Positions 51,898 to 60,085 of a DNA stretch of 64,000 nucleotides are shown piece after piece. A program made the position numbers and the translations under genes. The stretch is from Rhizobium sp. CCGE 510 (GTDB lineage: Bacteria; Pseudomonadota; Alphaproteobacteria; Rhizobiales; Rhizobiaceae). Where the stretch lies: positions 859,844 through 923,843 of the forward strand of contig NZ_AEYF01000045.1 of assembly GCF_000292525.1 (NCBI RefSeq). Reading direction: 5' to 3'. The first letter of the stretch is position 1. Each line of letters begins with the position of its first letter. The notes under the pieces were generated by a model. It made no database searches. It was given only the letters and a program-made list of their open reading frames with translations, and was not told the DNA's origin.

Positions 51898-53307
51898 ATG
51901 CATATGAAACGCCGTTTGTCTTTTCTTTCCCGCCTGATCGACAATCGGGACGGGGCCGTTGCAATCATCTTCATCTTGGTCGCGGTACCGCTCCTTCTAG
52001 CGGTCGGCGCCTCCATCGATTTCACCAGAGCTTATAACGACCGGATAGATTTGCAGTCGGCCGCAGATTCCGCAGTGCTCGCGGCCGCATCGAAATATAA
52101 GCATGGAATGCCGGAGGCGAGCATATCGGGCACGGTCAACGCCTTCCTCTCCGCGAATGGGGCGCTCAAGACCGCCGTCGTCGGCAAACCAGAAGTCTCG
52201 AGCGATGAGGCGGAGTTATGCCTCAACGTGGCGGACGCCGTTCCCACCACCTTCATGCAAATGGCCAATATCGCGTCCGTTCCGATCAGTGTCAGATCCT
52301 GCGCGGCCTTGCCGGGAGTGAAGCAATTGGAAATCGCGCTGGTTCTCGACGTGTCGAGTTCGATGATCGAGGAGAACCGCTTTGCGCCCATGCAAACCGC
52401 CGTCGGCGGCTTCCTGCAGGCCTTTTCGTCTAACGCGTCGCTCGTCGACAAAACCAAAATCTCGATCGTGCCTTTTTCCAGCCGCGTCAATTTCGGCATG
52501 GCGAATACGGCCTGGCTCAAATCGTATGGTGGAACAGCTGCGGTTCCCAAACGCTGGACCGATCCCACATCGGTCTACAATTCCCCCGCCTATACGCTCG
52601 GTTATTGGATCGATGGCATCACGCCGGTCATGTCCACGTCCAAGAATTATTACTGGATGGGCTGCATCGAGCCGCGCGCCGATGTCGATGTCAACGATAC
52701 CGGCGCGATCGGCGCTTACGGCATGAGCGATGCGCCGCCGACCACCTCTGCCTTCGTCGCAATGGATGCCAACCCCAAATCGGGAACGAGTTTCTGTCCG
52801 CCGCCGATCACCCCGCTGAGCGGCGACTTCTCCTATCTAAAAAACGTCGTGACCCAGCTGACATCCGAGGGCTCCACCCGGCTGGACGCCGGCGTGGTCG
52901 CGGGATGGTACACGTTGTCGCCGAAATGGCAGGGCCTGTGGGGAGACAAGTCCTCGCCTGCAGTCGCATCCGATTCCGTGCAGAAGATCATGGTGTTCAT
53001 GACCGACGGGGCAATGAATACGAAATATAACCCGAACGACAAGTTCGACTGGATCTGTTCTCAAACCCAATCGTCAGCCTGCAACAAGGTTGCCACTTCT
53101 GCGATGCTGGCCGCATGCTCGGCGATGAAGAAGAGTGGCATTGAAATCTACACTCTGTCCTATAGCAGCGATGCCGATGTGGTGAATATCCGCAACTGCG
53201 CCACCAATACCGCACATTTTTTCACGGCATCGCCGGCCACAATCAAGACCGTCTATGAGACGATCGCCGCAGCCATTCGCGGAGATACGTTGCGGCTCAC
53301 GCAATAA
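51898..53307 (+). CDS. TadE/TadG-like pilus-assembly protein with von Willebrand A domain
   Basis: The 469-residue protein has the Tad signature N-terminus: a short basic head, DGAVAIIFILVAVPLLLAVGASIDFTRAY as membrane segment, and DLQSAADSAVLAAA. A von Willebrand A domain with the metal site DVSSSM (Asp151, Ser153, Ser155) and a later FMTDGAMNT follows, with several paired Cys. TadG-type proteins are exported and anchored in the inner membrane and act with Flp/Tad pili. No other tad or cpa gene is in the window, so it is an orphan. ATG 51898 and ATG 51904 are both possible. Confidence 0.87.
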   Translation: MHMKRRLSFLSRLIDNRDGAVAIIFILVAVPLLLAVGASIDFTRAYNDRIDLQSAADSAVLAAASKYKHGMPEASISGTVNAFLSANGALKTAVVGKPEVSSDEAELCLNVADAVPTTFMQMANIASVPISVRSCAALPGVKQLEIALVLDVSSSMIEENRFAPMQTAVGGFLQAFSSNASLVDKTKISIVPFSSRVNFGMANTAWLKSYGGTAAVPKRWTDPTSVYNSPAYTLGYWIDGITPVMSTSKNYYWMGCIEPRADVDVNDTGAIGAYGMSDAPPTTSAFVAMDANPKSGTSFCPPPITPLSGDFSYLKNVVTQLTSEGSTRLDAGVVAGWYTLSPKWQGLWGDKSSPAVASDSVQKIMVFMTDGAMNTKYNPNDKFDWICSQTQSSACNKVATSAMLAACSAMKKSGIEIYTLSYSSDADVVNIRNCATNTAHFFTASPATIKTVYETIAAAIRGDTLRLTQ

Positions 53308-53311
53308 AGCA

Positions 53312-53352
53312 GAATGCCAAAAGCGGTCGGCAGTTTTCGGCATCATGCTCTA
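53312..53352. repeat. Degenerate copy of the AGAGCATGAT rhizobial repeat
   Basis: The right arm (TTTTCGGCATCATGCTCTA) matches the element at 32991-33042 almost exactly, while the left arm has decayed to GCAGAATGCCAAAA. It sits between the convergent TadG-like gene and oxyR and overlaps the oxyR stop codon, so it may serve as their shared transcript end. Confidence 0.6.
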
Positions 53353-54291
53353 GCCGCGGCGGCTGGCCTGGCTCGTCACGGGGCCGGCATGCTGTGCGCG
53401 CATCGTCTCGGCCGAGCGGCGAACCGCCTCGGAAACCTGAAGGAGCTGTTTGGCCATCGGGGTGGAATTGCGCCAGACCATGCCGATCGTTCGCGACGGC
53501 TGCGGCGACGGGAAGCGGGAGATCGAAACGTGCGCCGAGCGCGTTTCCACAGGAACCGCCATCTCCGGGATCAAAGTGATGCCGATGCCGGCGCTGACCA
53601 TCTGGACCAGGGTGGAGAGAGAGCTGCCTTCCATGACTTCCCGGGGGCGGGCCGACCCTATCTTGCAGAACGACAAGGCCTGATCGCGGAAGCAATGGCC
53701 TTCTTCCAGCAGCAGCAACCGCATTTCGCGCAGAGCCTCGCGTTCGGGCACCGGTTTGCCTTCGTCTTCGGGCCGCCGCACCAGCACGAATTCTTCCTTG
53801 AAGAGCTCGAGTTCGGTCAGCGACGGTTCCGACACAGGCAAGGCAACGATTGCGGTGTCCAGCTGGCCTTGGGTAAGCTCGTGAACCAGCTTTGCCGTCT
53901 GTGTCTCGCGCACCTCGATCTGAATGCCGGCGAAAGTATTGTTCAGATCGTTTATGATAACCGGCAACAGATAAGGCGCGATCGTTGGTATGATGCCGAT
54001 GCGCAGCCGCGTCAGGAAGGAGTGGCGCGAGGCGCGCGCCAGCTCACCCAGCTCGTCCACGCCGCGCAGGATCTCGCGGACCTTGAAAGCGAAGGTCTGG
54101 CCGAAGGCCGTCAGCTTTACTTCACGCGCGTTGCGCTCGAAAAGCGCGCTGCCCAACTCTTGCTCAAGTTCCTTGATCTGCATCGAGAGAGCCGGCTGAG
54201 AGATGGCACAGGCATCGGCAGCGCGCCGGAAACGGCCATCCCTTGCTAGGGCTTCAAAATAACGCAGCTGTTTCAGGGTCAGGTTCTTCAT
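53350..54291 (-). CDS. oxyR: Peroxide-sensing LysR-type regulator OxyR
   Basis: This 313-residue LysR-family protein has an N-terminal winged helix (LKQLRYFEALARDGRFRRAADACAISQPALSMQIKE in sequence, about 5-40). The OxyR redox motif GHCFRDQALSFC places Cys200 and Cys209, matching Cys199/Cys208 of E. coli. It should be oxidised by hydrogen peroxide to a disulfide form that activates katG. It is divergent from katG with 138 bases between. Its start codon lies inside a palindrome (54290-54304), consistent with autoregulation. It differs from most LysR paralogues by the paired cysteines, so the OxyR call is firm. Confidence 0.96.
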   Translation of the reverse strand: MKNLTLKQLRYFEALARDGRFRRAADACAISQPALSMQIKELEQELGSALFERNAREVKLTAFGQTFAFKVREILRGVDELGELARASRHSFLTRLRIGIIPTIAPYLLPVIINDLNNTFAGIQIEVRETQTAKLVHELTQGQLDTAIVALPVSEPSLTELELFKEEFVLVRRPEDEGKPVPEREALREMRLLLLEEGHCFRDQALSFCKIGSARPREVMEGSSLSTLVQMVSAGIGITLIPEMAVPVETRSAHVSISRFPSPQPSRTIGMVWRNSTPMAKQLLQVSEAVRRSAETMRAQHAGPVTSQASRRG

Positions 54292-54429
54292 AAGATCAGC
54301 TTATCGCAGCAATCAGTAAATCCAACTTAAAATTATCATAGGCTTCGGATATGAAGATGCATCGCAGAGTGAGCGCCGGCTCTGGGCTCATGTTGGACCG
54401 TAGACAGATCAAGCAATAAGGAGACAATC
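54290..54429. promoter_or_regulatory. oxyR-katG divergent regulatory region
   Basis: ATAAG-ATCAG-CTTAT (54290-54304) is a perfect inverted repeat overlapping the oxyR start codon. Farther on, AT-rich sequence with ATAG at 54338-54341 and ATAT at 54349-54352 is spaced like part of an OxyR site. The katG ribosome site is AAGGAGA at 54416-54424. OxyR binding here is expected from the family but not proven. Confidence 0.5.
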
Positions 54430-56616
54430 ATGGACAATCCCACTGACAGCACAGGCAAATGTCCTGTTGCACATCACAAGGCTCCAGCCGCCCGCGCGAA
54501 CCGCGATTGGTGGCCGAACCAGCTGAACGTGCAGATTCTTCACCACAATTCCGGCCGCGCCGACCCGCTCGGTCAGGCCTTCGACTATGCCGAGGAGTTC
54601 AAGAAGCTCGATCTCGAGGCGCTGAAGCAGGATCTTCATGCGCTGATGACCGATTCGCAGGATTGGTGGCCGGCCGACTTCGGTCACTACGGCGGCCTGT
54701 TCATCCGCATGGCCTGGCACAGCGCCGGCACCTACCGCATCACCGACGGCCGCGGCGGCGCCGGTCAGGGCCAGCAGCGTTTTGCGCCGCTGAACAGCTG
54801 GCCTGATAACGCCAACCTCGACAAGGCCCGCCGTCTGCTGTGGCCGATCAAGCAGAAATACGGCAACCGGATCTCCTGGGCCGACCTTCTGATCCTCACC
54901 GGCAACGTTGCGCTCGAATCCATGGGCTTCCAGACCTTCGGCTTTGCCGGTGGCCGTGCCGACGTGTGGGAGCCCGAAGAGCTTTTCTGGGGTCCTGAGG
55001 GCACCTGGCTGGGCGATGAACGCTACAGCGGCGAACGCCAGCTGGCAGAACCGCTCGGCGCCGTGCAGATGGGTCTCATCTACGTCAATCCGGAAGGCCC
55101 GGGCGGCAATCCCGATCCGATTGCTTCGGCGCGCGATATCCGCGAAACCTTTGCCCGCATGGCGATGAACGACGAAGAGACCGTGGCGCTGATCGCGGGT
55201 GGTCACACCTTCGGCAAGACGCATGGCGCGGGCGATCCGTCCCTCATCGGCGCCGAGCCGGAAGGCGGCGTCATCGAGGACCAGGGCCTCGGCTGGAAGA
55301 GCAGCTTCGGCACCGGCGTCGGTAAGGACGCTATCACCGCCGGCCTCGAAGTGACCTGGTCGCAGACGCCGACCAAGTGGAGCAACTACTTCTTCGAAAA
55401 CCTGTTCGGTTTCGAGTGGGAACTGACGAAGAGCCCGGCCGGCGCGCATCAGTGGCAGGCCAAGAACGCCGACGCCTCCATTCCGGATGCCTATGATGCC
55501 GGCAAGAAGCATCTGCCGACGATGCTGACCAGCGACCTGGCACTGCGTTTCGATCCTGTCTACGAGAAGATCTCGCGCCGCTTCCTCGAAAATCCCGATC
55601 AGTTCGCCGACGCCTTCGCCCGCGCCTGGTTCAAGCTGACCCATCGCGACATGGGACCGAAGGTGCGTTATCTCGGCCCCGAGGTTCCGGCAGAAGACCT
55701 GATCTGGCAGGACGTGATCCCGCCTGTCGATCATCCGCTCGTCGACGACAAGGACATCGCCGAGTTGAAGGCAAAGGTTCTGGCAACCGGTCTTAGCGTG
55801 CAGGAGCTGGTCTCGACCGCCTGGGCGTCCGCCTCGACCTTCCGCGGCTCCGACAAGCGCGGCGGCGCCAATGGCGCGCGCATCCGCCTTGCCCCGCAGA
55901 AGGACTGGGAAGCCAACCAGCCGGCGCAACTCGCCAAGGTACTCGGCGTTCTCGAAGGCCTTCAAAAGGACTTCAACGCCGCCCAGACCGGTGGCAAGAA
56001 GATCTCGCTGGCCGACCTGATCGTCCTCGCCGGTGCTGCTGGCGTCGAGAAAGCGGCAGCCGCCGGCGGTCATGCCGTCAGCGTGCCGTTCACCCCGGGC
56101 CGCACGGATGCATCGCAGGAACAGACCGACGCGCATTCCTTCGCGGCGCTCGATCCGCGCATCGACGGCTTCCGCAACTATGTGAACAGCAAACGCCTGC
56201 AGTTCATGAAACCGGAAGAAGCCTTGGTGGATCGTGCCCAGCTGCTGACGCTGACTGGACCCGAAATGACGGTTCTCGTCGGCGGCCTGCGCGTCCTGAA
56301 GGCGGGCACGCCCGATCATGGCGTCTTCACCTCCCGCCCGGAAACGCTGACGAACGACTTCTTCGTCAACCTGCTCGACATGGCCACGCAGTGGTCGCCC
56401 GCAGCTGGCAACGAAGGCGTTTACGAAGGGCGCGACCGCAACACGAACGCAGTCAAGTGGACCGGTACCCGCGTCGACCTGATCTTCGGCTCGCACTCGC
56501 AGCTTCGCGCCTTTGCCGAAGTCTACGGCCAGTCCGATGCCAAGGAGAAGTTCGTCAGGGACTTCGTCGCCGCCTGGACCAAGGTCATGAACGCCGACCG
56601 TTTCGACCTCGTCTGA
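54430..56616 (+). CDS. katG: Bifunctional catalase-peroxidase KatG
   Basis: The 728-residue haem enzyme has both class I peroxidase domains. The distal site has Arg93, Trp96 and His97 (RMAWHSAGTYR), the proximal ligand is His259 (IAGGHTFGKTHG), and the Trp96-Tyr218-Met244 set forms the covalent adduct needed for catalase activity. It removes hydrogen peroxide in the cytoplasm. It is divergent from oxyR, which should induce it, and ends in a strong terminator. The start at 54430 follows AAGGAGACAATC. Confidence 0.98.
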   Translation: MDNPTDSTGKCPVAHHKAPAARANRDWWPNQLNVQILHHNSGRADPLGQAFDYAEEFKKLDLEALKQDLHALMTDSQDWWPADFGHYGGLFIRMAWHSAGTYRITDGRGGAGQGQQRFAPLNSWPDNANLDKARRLLWPIKQKYGNRISWADLLILTGNVALESMGFQTFGFAGGRADVWEPEELFWGPEGTWLGDERYSGERQLAEPLGAVQMGLIYVNPEGPGGNPDPIASARDIRETFARMAMNDEETVALIAGGHTFGKTHGAGDPSLIGAEPEGGVIEDQGLGWKSSFGTGVGKDAITAGLEVTWSQTPTKWSNYFFENLFGFEWELTKSPAGAHQWQAKNADASIPDAYDAGKKHLPTMLTSDLALRFDPVYEKISRRFLENPDQFADAFARAWFKLTHRDMGPKVRYLGPEVPAEDLIWQDVIPPVDHPLVDDKDIAELKAKVLATGLSVQELVSTAWASASTFRGSDKRGGANGARIRLAPQKDWEANQPAQLAKVLGVLEGLQKDFNAAQTGGKKISLADLIVLAGAAGVEKAAAAGGHAVSVPFTPGRTDASQEQTDAHSFAALDPRIDGFRNYVNSKRLQFMKPEEALVDRAQLLTLTGPEMTVLVGGLRVLKAGTPDHGVFTSRPETLTNDFFVNLLDMATQWSPAAGNEGVYEGRDRNTNAVKWTGTRVDLIFGSHSQLRAFAEVYGQSDAKEKFVRDFVAAWTKVMNADRFDLV

Positions 56617-56630
56617 TCGGTAAGCATTTC

Positions 56631-56668
56631 GCCCGGACGCAGCTTCGGCTGCGTCCGGGCTTTTCTTT
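56631..56668 (+). terminator. katG terminator
   Basis: A perfect 13-bp stem (GCCCGGACGCAGC / GCTGCGTCCGGGC) with a TTCG tetraloop is followed by TTTTCTTT. It starts 14 bases after the katG stop; textbook rho-independent form. Confidence 0.95.
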
Positions 56669-56758
56669 ATGAATGCTTCTTACCGCCGTGCGGATCTTTC
56701 CTGCAATGAGCGCATCCTCGGCAGTGAGACAGCTGGGGCGGCATCCCCAACGTCCCTC

Positions 56759-56799
56759 ATCCTGAGGCACGCGGGCCTAAGGCCGGAGCCTCGAAGGAT
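56759..56799. repeat. Rhizobial CCTGAGG-type palindromic repeat
   Basis: ATCCTGAGGC pairs with GCCTCGAAGGAT (two-base bulge) around a GC-rich middle. This CTCATCCTGAGG...CCTCGAAGGAT form is, from memory, a frequent intergenic repeat in Rhizobiales. It lies between katG and the convergent vapC gene; nothing else is seen in the gap 56669-56855. Confidence 0.65.
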
Positions 56800-56855
56800 A
56801 CGCCAAGACGCCGCTTCTTGCGTCGATCAGGGTAAGGCTCTCTTGGACTACCGGA

Positions 56856-57266
56856 CTACCGGCCGACTGTCCAATCCTCGAGGCGCAGACCATCGACGCG
56901 CCGGAATTCTCCGACATTTTCGGTGACGAGGACCAGATCCCGGGTTCTGGCCTGGGCGGCGATCAGCACATCATAGGGGCCGATCGGCCTTCCCTTTGCC
57001 GCCAATGCGGCGCGGATCTTCCCGGCGGCCAACGCATCCTCGCGTTCGAAACCAATCGCGGGGAAATCCGCCATGAACAGGCGCAGGGTTTCAAGATTGT
57101 AGGAAATTTTCGCGCTCTTATAGGCGCCATAATAGAGTTCGTGCATGACGACGGTCGACAATCCGATCGCCCCCTCATCGCTGTCCATCACGCGGCTCAA
57201 GAGCATGTCGGACTTCCGGCCGATCAAAGCGATCACCGCATTGGTGTCGATGACATGCGTGATCAC
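56856..57266 (-). CDS. vapC: Type II toxin VapC (PIN-domain ribonuclease)
   Basis: The 136-residue protein has the PIN-domain acidic residues in order: Asp7 (VIDTNAVIALIG), Glu43 (MHELYYGAYK), Asp99 (GPYDVLIAAQA) and Glu116/Asn117 (VTENVGEF). VapC toxins cleave tRNA or rRNA with Mg2+ when free of antitoxin. It overlaps the vapB stop as ATGA. All active-site residues are kept, so it is probably active. Plasmid location suggests an addiction function or simple persistence of the module. Confidence 0.93.
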   Translation of the reverse strand: MITHVIDTNAVIALIGRKSDMLLSRVMDSDEGAIGLSTVVMHELYYGAYKSAKISYNLETLRLFMADFPAIGFEREDALAAGKIRAALAAKGRPIGPYDVLIAAQARTRDLVLVTENVGEFRRVDGLRLEDWTVGR

Positions 57267-57523
57267 TTGAACAGGTCCTGGAGACCGGGGCGTTCCTGCT
57301 CCTCCGGCTGCTCGCGTCCTTCCGCCATGAAATCGTCGCTAAAGCCGCGTTCCAGTGCGCTCTGCAACGACGCCCAGCGCACGCGATGATCGGTTCGCGG
57401 CCGCAGGATGACGGCATCGCCTTCGCGTGTCACCTCCACCTGGTCGACGTCGAAGCGGAACTCTTTGGGAAGCCGAACCGCTTGTGAATTGCCGGATTGG
57501 AATATGCGCGCATATTGCGGCAT
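57263..57523 (-). CDS. vapB: Antitoxin VapB (AbrB/SpoVT fold)
   Basis: This 86-residue protein has a swapped-hairpin DNA-binding N-terminus (YARIFQSGNSQAVRLPKEFRF, VEVTREGDAVILRP) and an acidic C-terminal half with RPGLQDLFK that would wrap the toxin. It should neutralise VapC and, with it, repress the operon. ATG 57523 follows GGAGACTCCC. A palindromic operator lies just upstream at 57541-57562. Confidence 0.92.
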   Translation of the reverse strand: MPQYARIFQSGNSQAVRLPKEFRFDVDQVEVTREGDAVILRPRTDHRVRWASLQSALERGFSDDFMAEGREQPEEQERPGLQDLFK

Positions 57524-57540
57524 GGGAGTCTCCGCGTTTT

Positions 57541-57562
57541 GTATATATTTTGCCGTATATAC
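57541..57562. promoter_or_regulatory. vapBC operator
   Basis: GTATATA (57541-57547) and TATATAC (57556-57562) are exact inverses 8 bases apart, 18 bases above the vapB start. Such short TATA-rich inverted repeats are typical sites for VapB dimers and probably overlap the -10 region. Confidence 0.65.
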
Positions 57563-57592
57563 GCGATGCGGCGTGGTTTTACAAGAAGGCGA

Positions 57593-57621
57593 AGACCCCG
57601 TGTGGGGTGAACACGGGGTCT
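57593..57621. terminator. Hairpin between the SnoaL-like gene and vapBC
   Basis: AGACCCCGTGT (57593-57603) pairs exactly with ACACGGGGTCT (57611-57621), loop of 7. It lies 30 bases after the stop of the minus-strand SnoaL-like gene, in the place of a terminator; the T-tract on the minus side is weak (CTTCTTG). Confidence 0.65.
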
Positions 57622-57650
57622 CCCTGCCGGACCAACAGGTCGATGAAACC

Positions 57651-58106
57651 TTACTTCTCCGGCATCATCGACGAGTGGTGCGAGGTGATCAGCCAGTTCC
57701 CGTCCTTGAACTCATAGGTGTAGGTATAGCGGGCGGGCACCTTCGAGCCGTCCTTCAGGGTGAAGGTGTAGGTGCCGGTGTCGACGGCCCAGTTGCAGCC
57801 GAGCTTGATGTCACGGCTGTCGATGTGGCCCTTGGGCTCCTTTTGCAGGAAGTGCGTGAAATAGTCGATCCGCTCTTCCGGGGTCAGGCGCGGCTTGTTC
57901 GCGAGCGTCGCCAGCAGCACCGAGTCTTCGCTGTAGTTCTTGGCGACTTCCTGGGGGCTCAGCGTTGCAAGCGAGGCGTTCCAGCGGTCGAAAAGCTTGG
58001 CGACCTGCTCTTCGCTCACCGGCGCGCAAGTCGCCGTTTCGGCCGCTGCAGCCGACTGGACCTGAACGAAACCGAGGACGAGGGCGGCAGCAATGATGGT
58101 ACGCAT
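57651..58106 (-). CDS. Secreted SgcJ/EcaC-family (SnoaL-like fold) protein
   Basis: The 151-residue protein has a signal peptide (MRTIIAAALVLGFVQVQSAAAAE) followed by a cone-shaped alpha+beta domain of the SnoaL/DUF4440 superfamily. Motifs are EEQVAKLFDRWNASLATL, YSEDSVLLATL, RIDYFTHFLQKEPKG and a closing YTYEFKDGNWLITSHHSS. This matches the SgcJ/EcaC group, whose biochemical roles are mostly unknown. Two Cys (after the signal and in LGCNWAVD) could form a disulfide. ATG 58106 is used because it starts the signal peptide. It stands alone, divergent from the kinase gene. Confidence 0.8.
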   Translation of the reverse strand: MRTIIAAALVLGFVQVQSAAAAETATCAPVSEEQVAKLFDRWNASLATLSPQEVAKNYSEDSVLLATLANKPRLTPEERIDYFTHFLQKEPKGHIDSRDIKLGCNWAVDTGTYTFTLKDGSKVPARYTYTYEFKDGNWLITSHHSSMMPEK

Positions 58107-58250
58107 ATTTGGCTTCCTATCTGGCGGTTCCGGCGGATATCGCATCGGTCGACCGCATGACCAATATTTAAGAGCCTGCCGCCGCTGCTCCCATCTGCCG
58201 GGTGGCTTCGATCCGATCTGCCGAACGGCATAGATGACATTCCCGCCGGA

Positions 58251-59426
58251 ATGACTATCGTGCCCGCGTCATTCATTTCAGGAGCAGTCCCCTTGGGCCT
58301 GGAGCATAACACAGACACGGCGCATTCGCCTGATGTTGCGGAGATGAGAGCCCTTTACAGGGCGGCGGAAGCGCGGGCGGCGCGGCTGCGTTTCATCATT
58401 GAAGTGCGGAACCTTCTCGATGCGCAGACATTCGAAACGGCCGCCCCGGAGGTTCTGTCGCGGCTTGCCGATTTCGCGGGAGCATCGCAGGCCAGGCTGG
58501 TCTTTCCGTCGTTGCAGGGAGAGGCTCCTGTGCAGCTGACGGTCGGGCAGTCGAGGAGCCCCGAAAACGACAGCATCCGGTTTGCCTCCGACGACGGTTC
58601 CGATCTCTTGCTGACGCTCATTGGTTCGTCGAGTGGGCGCGCCGTCGATGCCGACGACCGGCAAACCTTGGAAGTGGTGGCCGGGCAGCTCGCCGATGCC
58701 TGCCATCTCGAACGGCAGGCAGCGGAAAAGCAGGCGCTGCTAAGTGATCTCCAGCGGCAGCGCAGCGAACTTGCCGCCCTGGTCGCACAGCTGATCCAGG
58801 CACAGGAGCAGGAGCGGCAGCGGGTGGCGCACGATCTGCACGACGGCTCGGCGCAGCTCGCCGCCGGCCTCAGCTATCGCCTGCAGGACCTCGCCGCCCG
58901 TATCGGCGAGGTGCACGCGCTGAAGCCGGAGATCGATCAGCTCGCAGCACTCGCGCGCCAATCCGTCGCCGACCTCCGGGCGGCCATTGCCGATCTGCGC
59001 CCGCCGGAGCTCGACGATCTCGGTGTCGCCGCGGCGCTGCGCACGCGTCTCGATGCGATCGACGGCATGGCGGTGATCGCCGATCTCGATGCTCGCGCCG
59101 ACCGCTGGCCGGCATCGACCGGGATCATTTTCTACCGCGTCGCCCAGGAAGCGATCGGCAATGTGATCAAACACGCCGAGGCGAGCCGGCTCATCGTGCG
59201 CCTCTTCCAGGACGGCGAAGGGCAAGCGCATCTCGAAGTGATCGACAACGGCAAAGGCATCGGCGAGCTGCGCAAAACCAACATCAGGGGCGCCCGGCTC
59301 GGCATCGTCGGCATGCGCGAGCGTCTGGCGCTGCTCGGCGGCCGCATCGAGATCGGGACTGGGTCTTCAGGCGGCACCTATGTCCGCGCCGTCGCCCCCC
59401 TGCAGCAGGAGACGCTACCAGGATGA
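58251..59426 (+). CDS. Cytoplasmic NarX/DegS-type sensor histidine kinase
   Basis: This 391-residue kinase has an N-terminal helical segment and a GAF-like region (about 50-155), then a coiled coil (about 160-185). A HisKA_3 domain with phospho-acceptor His197 in ERQRVAHDLHDGSAQ and a HATPase_c domain (FYRVAQEAIGNVIKHAEAS, IDNGKGIG, GIVGMRERLALLGG) follow. No membrane helix is seen, so it senses an internal signal. It overlaps the response-regulator gene as ATGA. The start may instead be TTG 58293, which has AGGAG upstream, shortening the protein by 14 residues. Confidence 0.9.
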   Translation: MTIVPASFISGAVPLGLEHNTDTAHSPDVAEMRALYRAAEARAARLRFIIEVRNLLDAQTFETAAPEVLSRLADFAGASQARLVFPSLQGEAPVQLTVGQSRSPENDSIRFASDDGSDLLLTLIGSSSGRAVDADDRQTLEVVAGQLADACHLERQAAEKQALLSDLQRQRSELAALVAQLIQAQEQERQRVAHDLHDGSAQLAAGLSYRLQDLAARIGEVHALKPEIDQLAALARQSVADLRAAIADLRPPELDDLGVAAALRTRLDAIDGMAVIADLDARADRWPASTGIIFYRVAQEAIGNVIKHAEASRLIVRLFQDGEGQAHLEVIDNGKGIGELRKTNIRGARLGIVGMRERLALLGGRIEIGTGSSGGTYVRAVAPLQQETLPG

Positions 59427-60085
59427 CCGCATCCATTCTCGTTGCCGACGATCATGACATTGCCCGCGCCGGTCTCATCGCCATGATCGGCGGCCAGAAC
59501 GATTTCCATGTCGCCTTCGATGTGCGCGACGGCGTGGAAGCGGTGGAGGCCTGTGCGACCCATAAGCCGGATCTGGCTTTGCTCGACATTCGCATGCCGC
59601 GCATGGATGGCCTCACTGCTACGCGGGAGATCCGCCGGGTGTCGCCTGGCACTCGCGTCATGATCATCACCATGCATGACAGCCTCGATTACCTGGAAGC
59701 GGCGATTGATGCCGGCGCCACCGGCTATCTGCTGAAGGATGCCAGCCGCGACGACATTTTGCGCACGATCCGGCGCGTCCTTCAGGGCGACGCCTTTTTC
59801 GACGGGCCGCTCGTCGCAAGGCTGCTGCGCCGCGCCGCCACCAAGCCGCAAACCAACAGCAGCGCCCTGGAGACCCTGACGGCCCGCGAGCGGGAGGTTC
59901 TGGCGAAAGTGGCCGAAGGCCTGACCAACAAGGAGATCGGCCGAGCCCTGAAGATTTCGCCCGGCACCGTCAAGATCCACGTCGAGCGCATCATCGGCAA
60001 GCTCGGGGCCGGCGACCGGACGCAGGCCGCGGTCATGGCCGTGCGCGGCGGGCTTGTCGCAACAGCCAGGGAGGAGCAGCAATGA
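59423..60085 (+). CDS. NarL/FixJ-type response regulator
   Basis: The 220-residue regulator has an intact receiver (VADDHDIARAGL, phospho-acceptor Asp55 in LALLDIRMPRMDG, Lys in YLLKDASRDD) and a LuxR-type helix-turn-helix (about 150-215: LTAREREVLAKVAEGLTNKEI, GTVKIHVERIIGKLG). It is the partner of the HisKA_3 kinase upstream, with which it shares an ATGA overlap, and it also overlaps the second kinase gene. Targets are unknown. Confidence 0.93.
   Translation: MTASILVADDHDIARAGLIAMIGGQNDFHVAFDVRDGVEAVEACATHKPDLALLDIRMPRMDGLTATREIRRVSPGTRVMIITMHDSLDYLEAAIDAGATGYLLKDASRDDILRTIRRVLQGDAFFDGPLVARLLRRAATKPQTNSSALETLTAREREVLAKVAEGLTNKEIGRALKISPGTVKIHVERIIGKLGAGDRTQAAVMAVRGGLVATAREEQQ

Noticed and set aside
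54409..56496. A 695-codon open frame antisense to katG
   Set aside because: It is the reverse-frame shadow of a GC-rich, strongly codon-biased gene; it has no ribosome site and no family resemblance, while katG is complete on the other strand.
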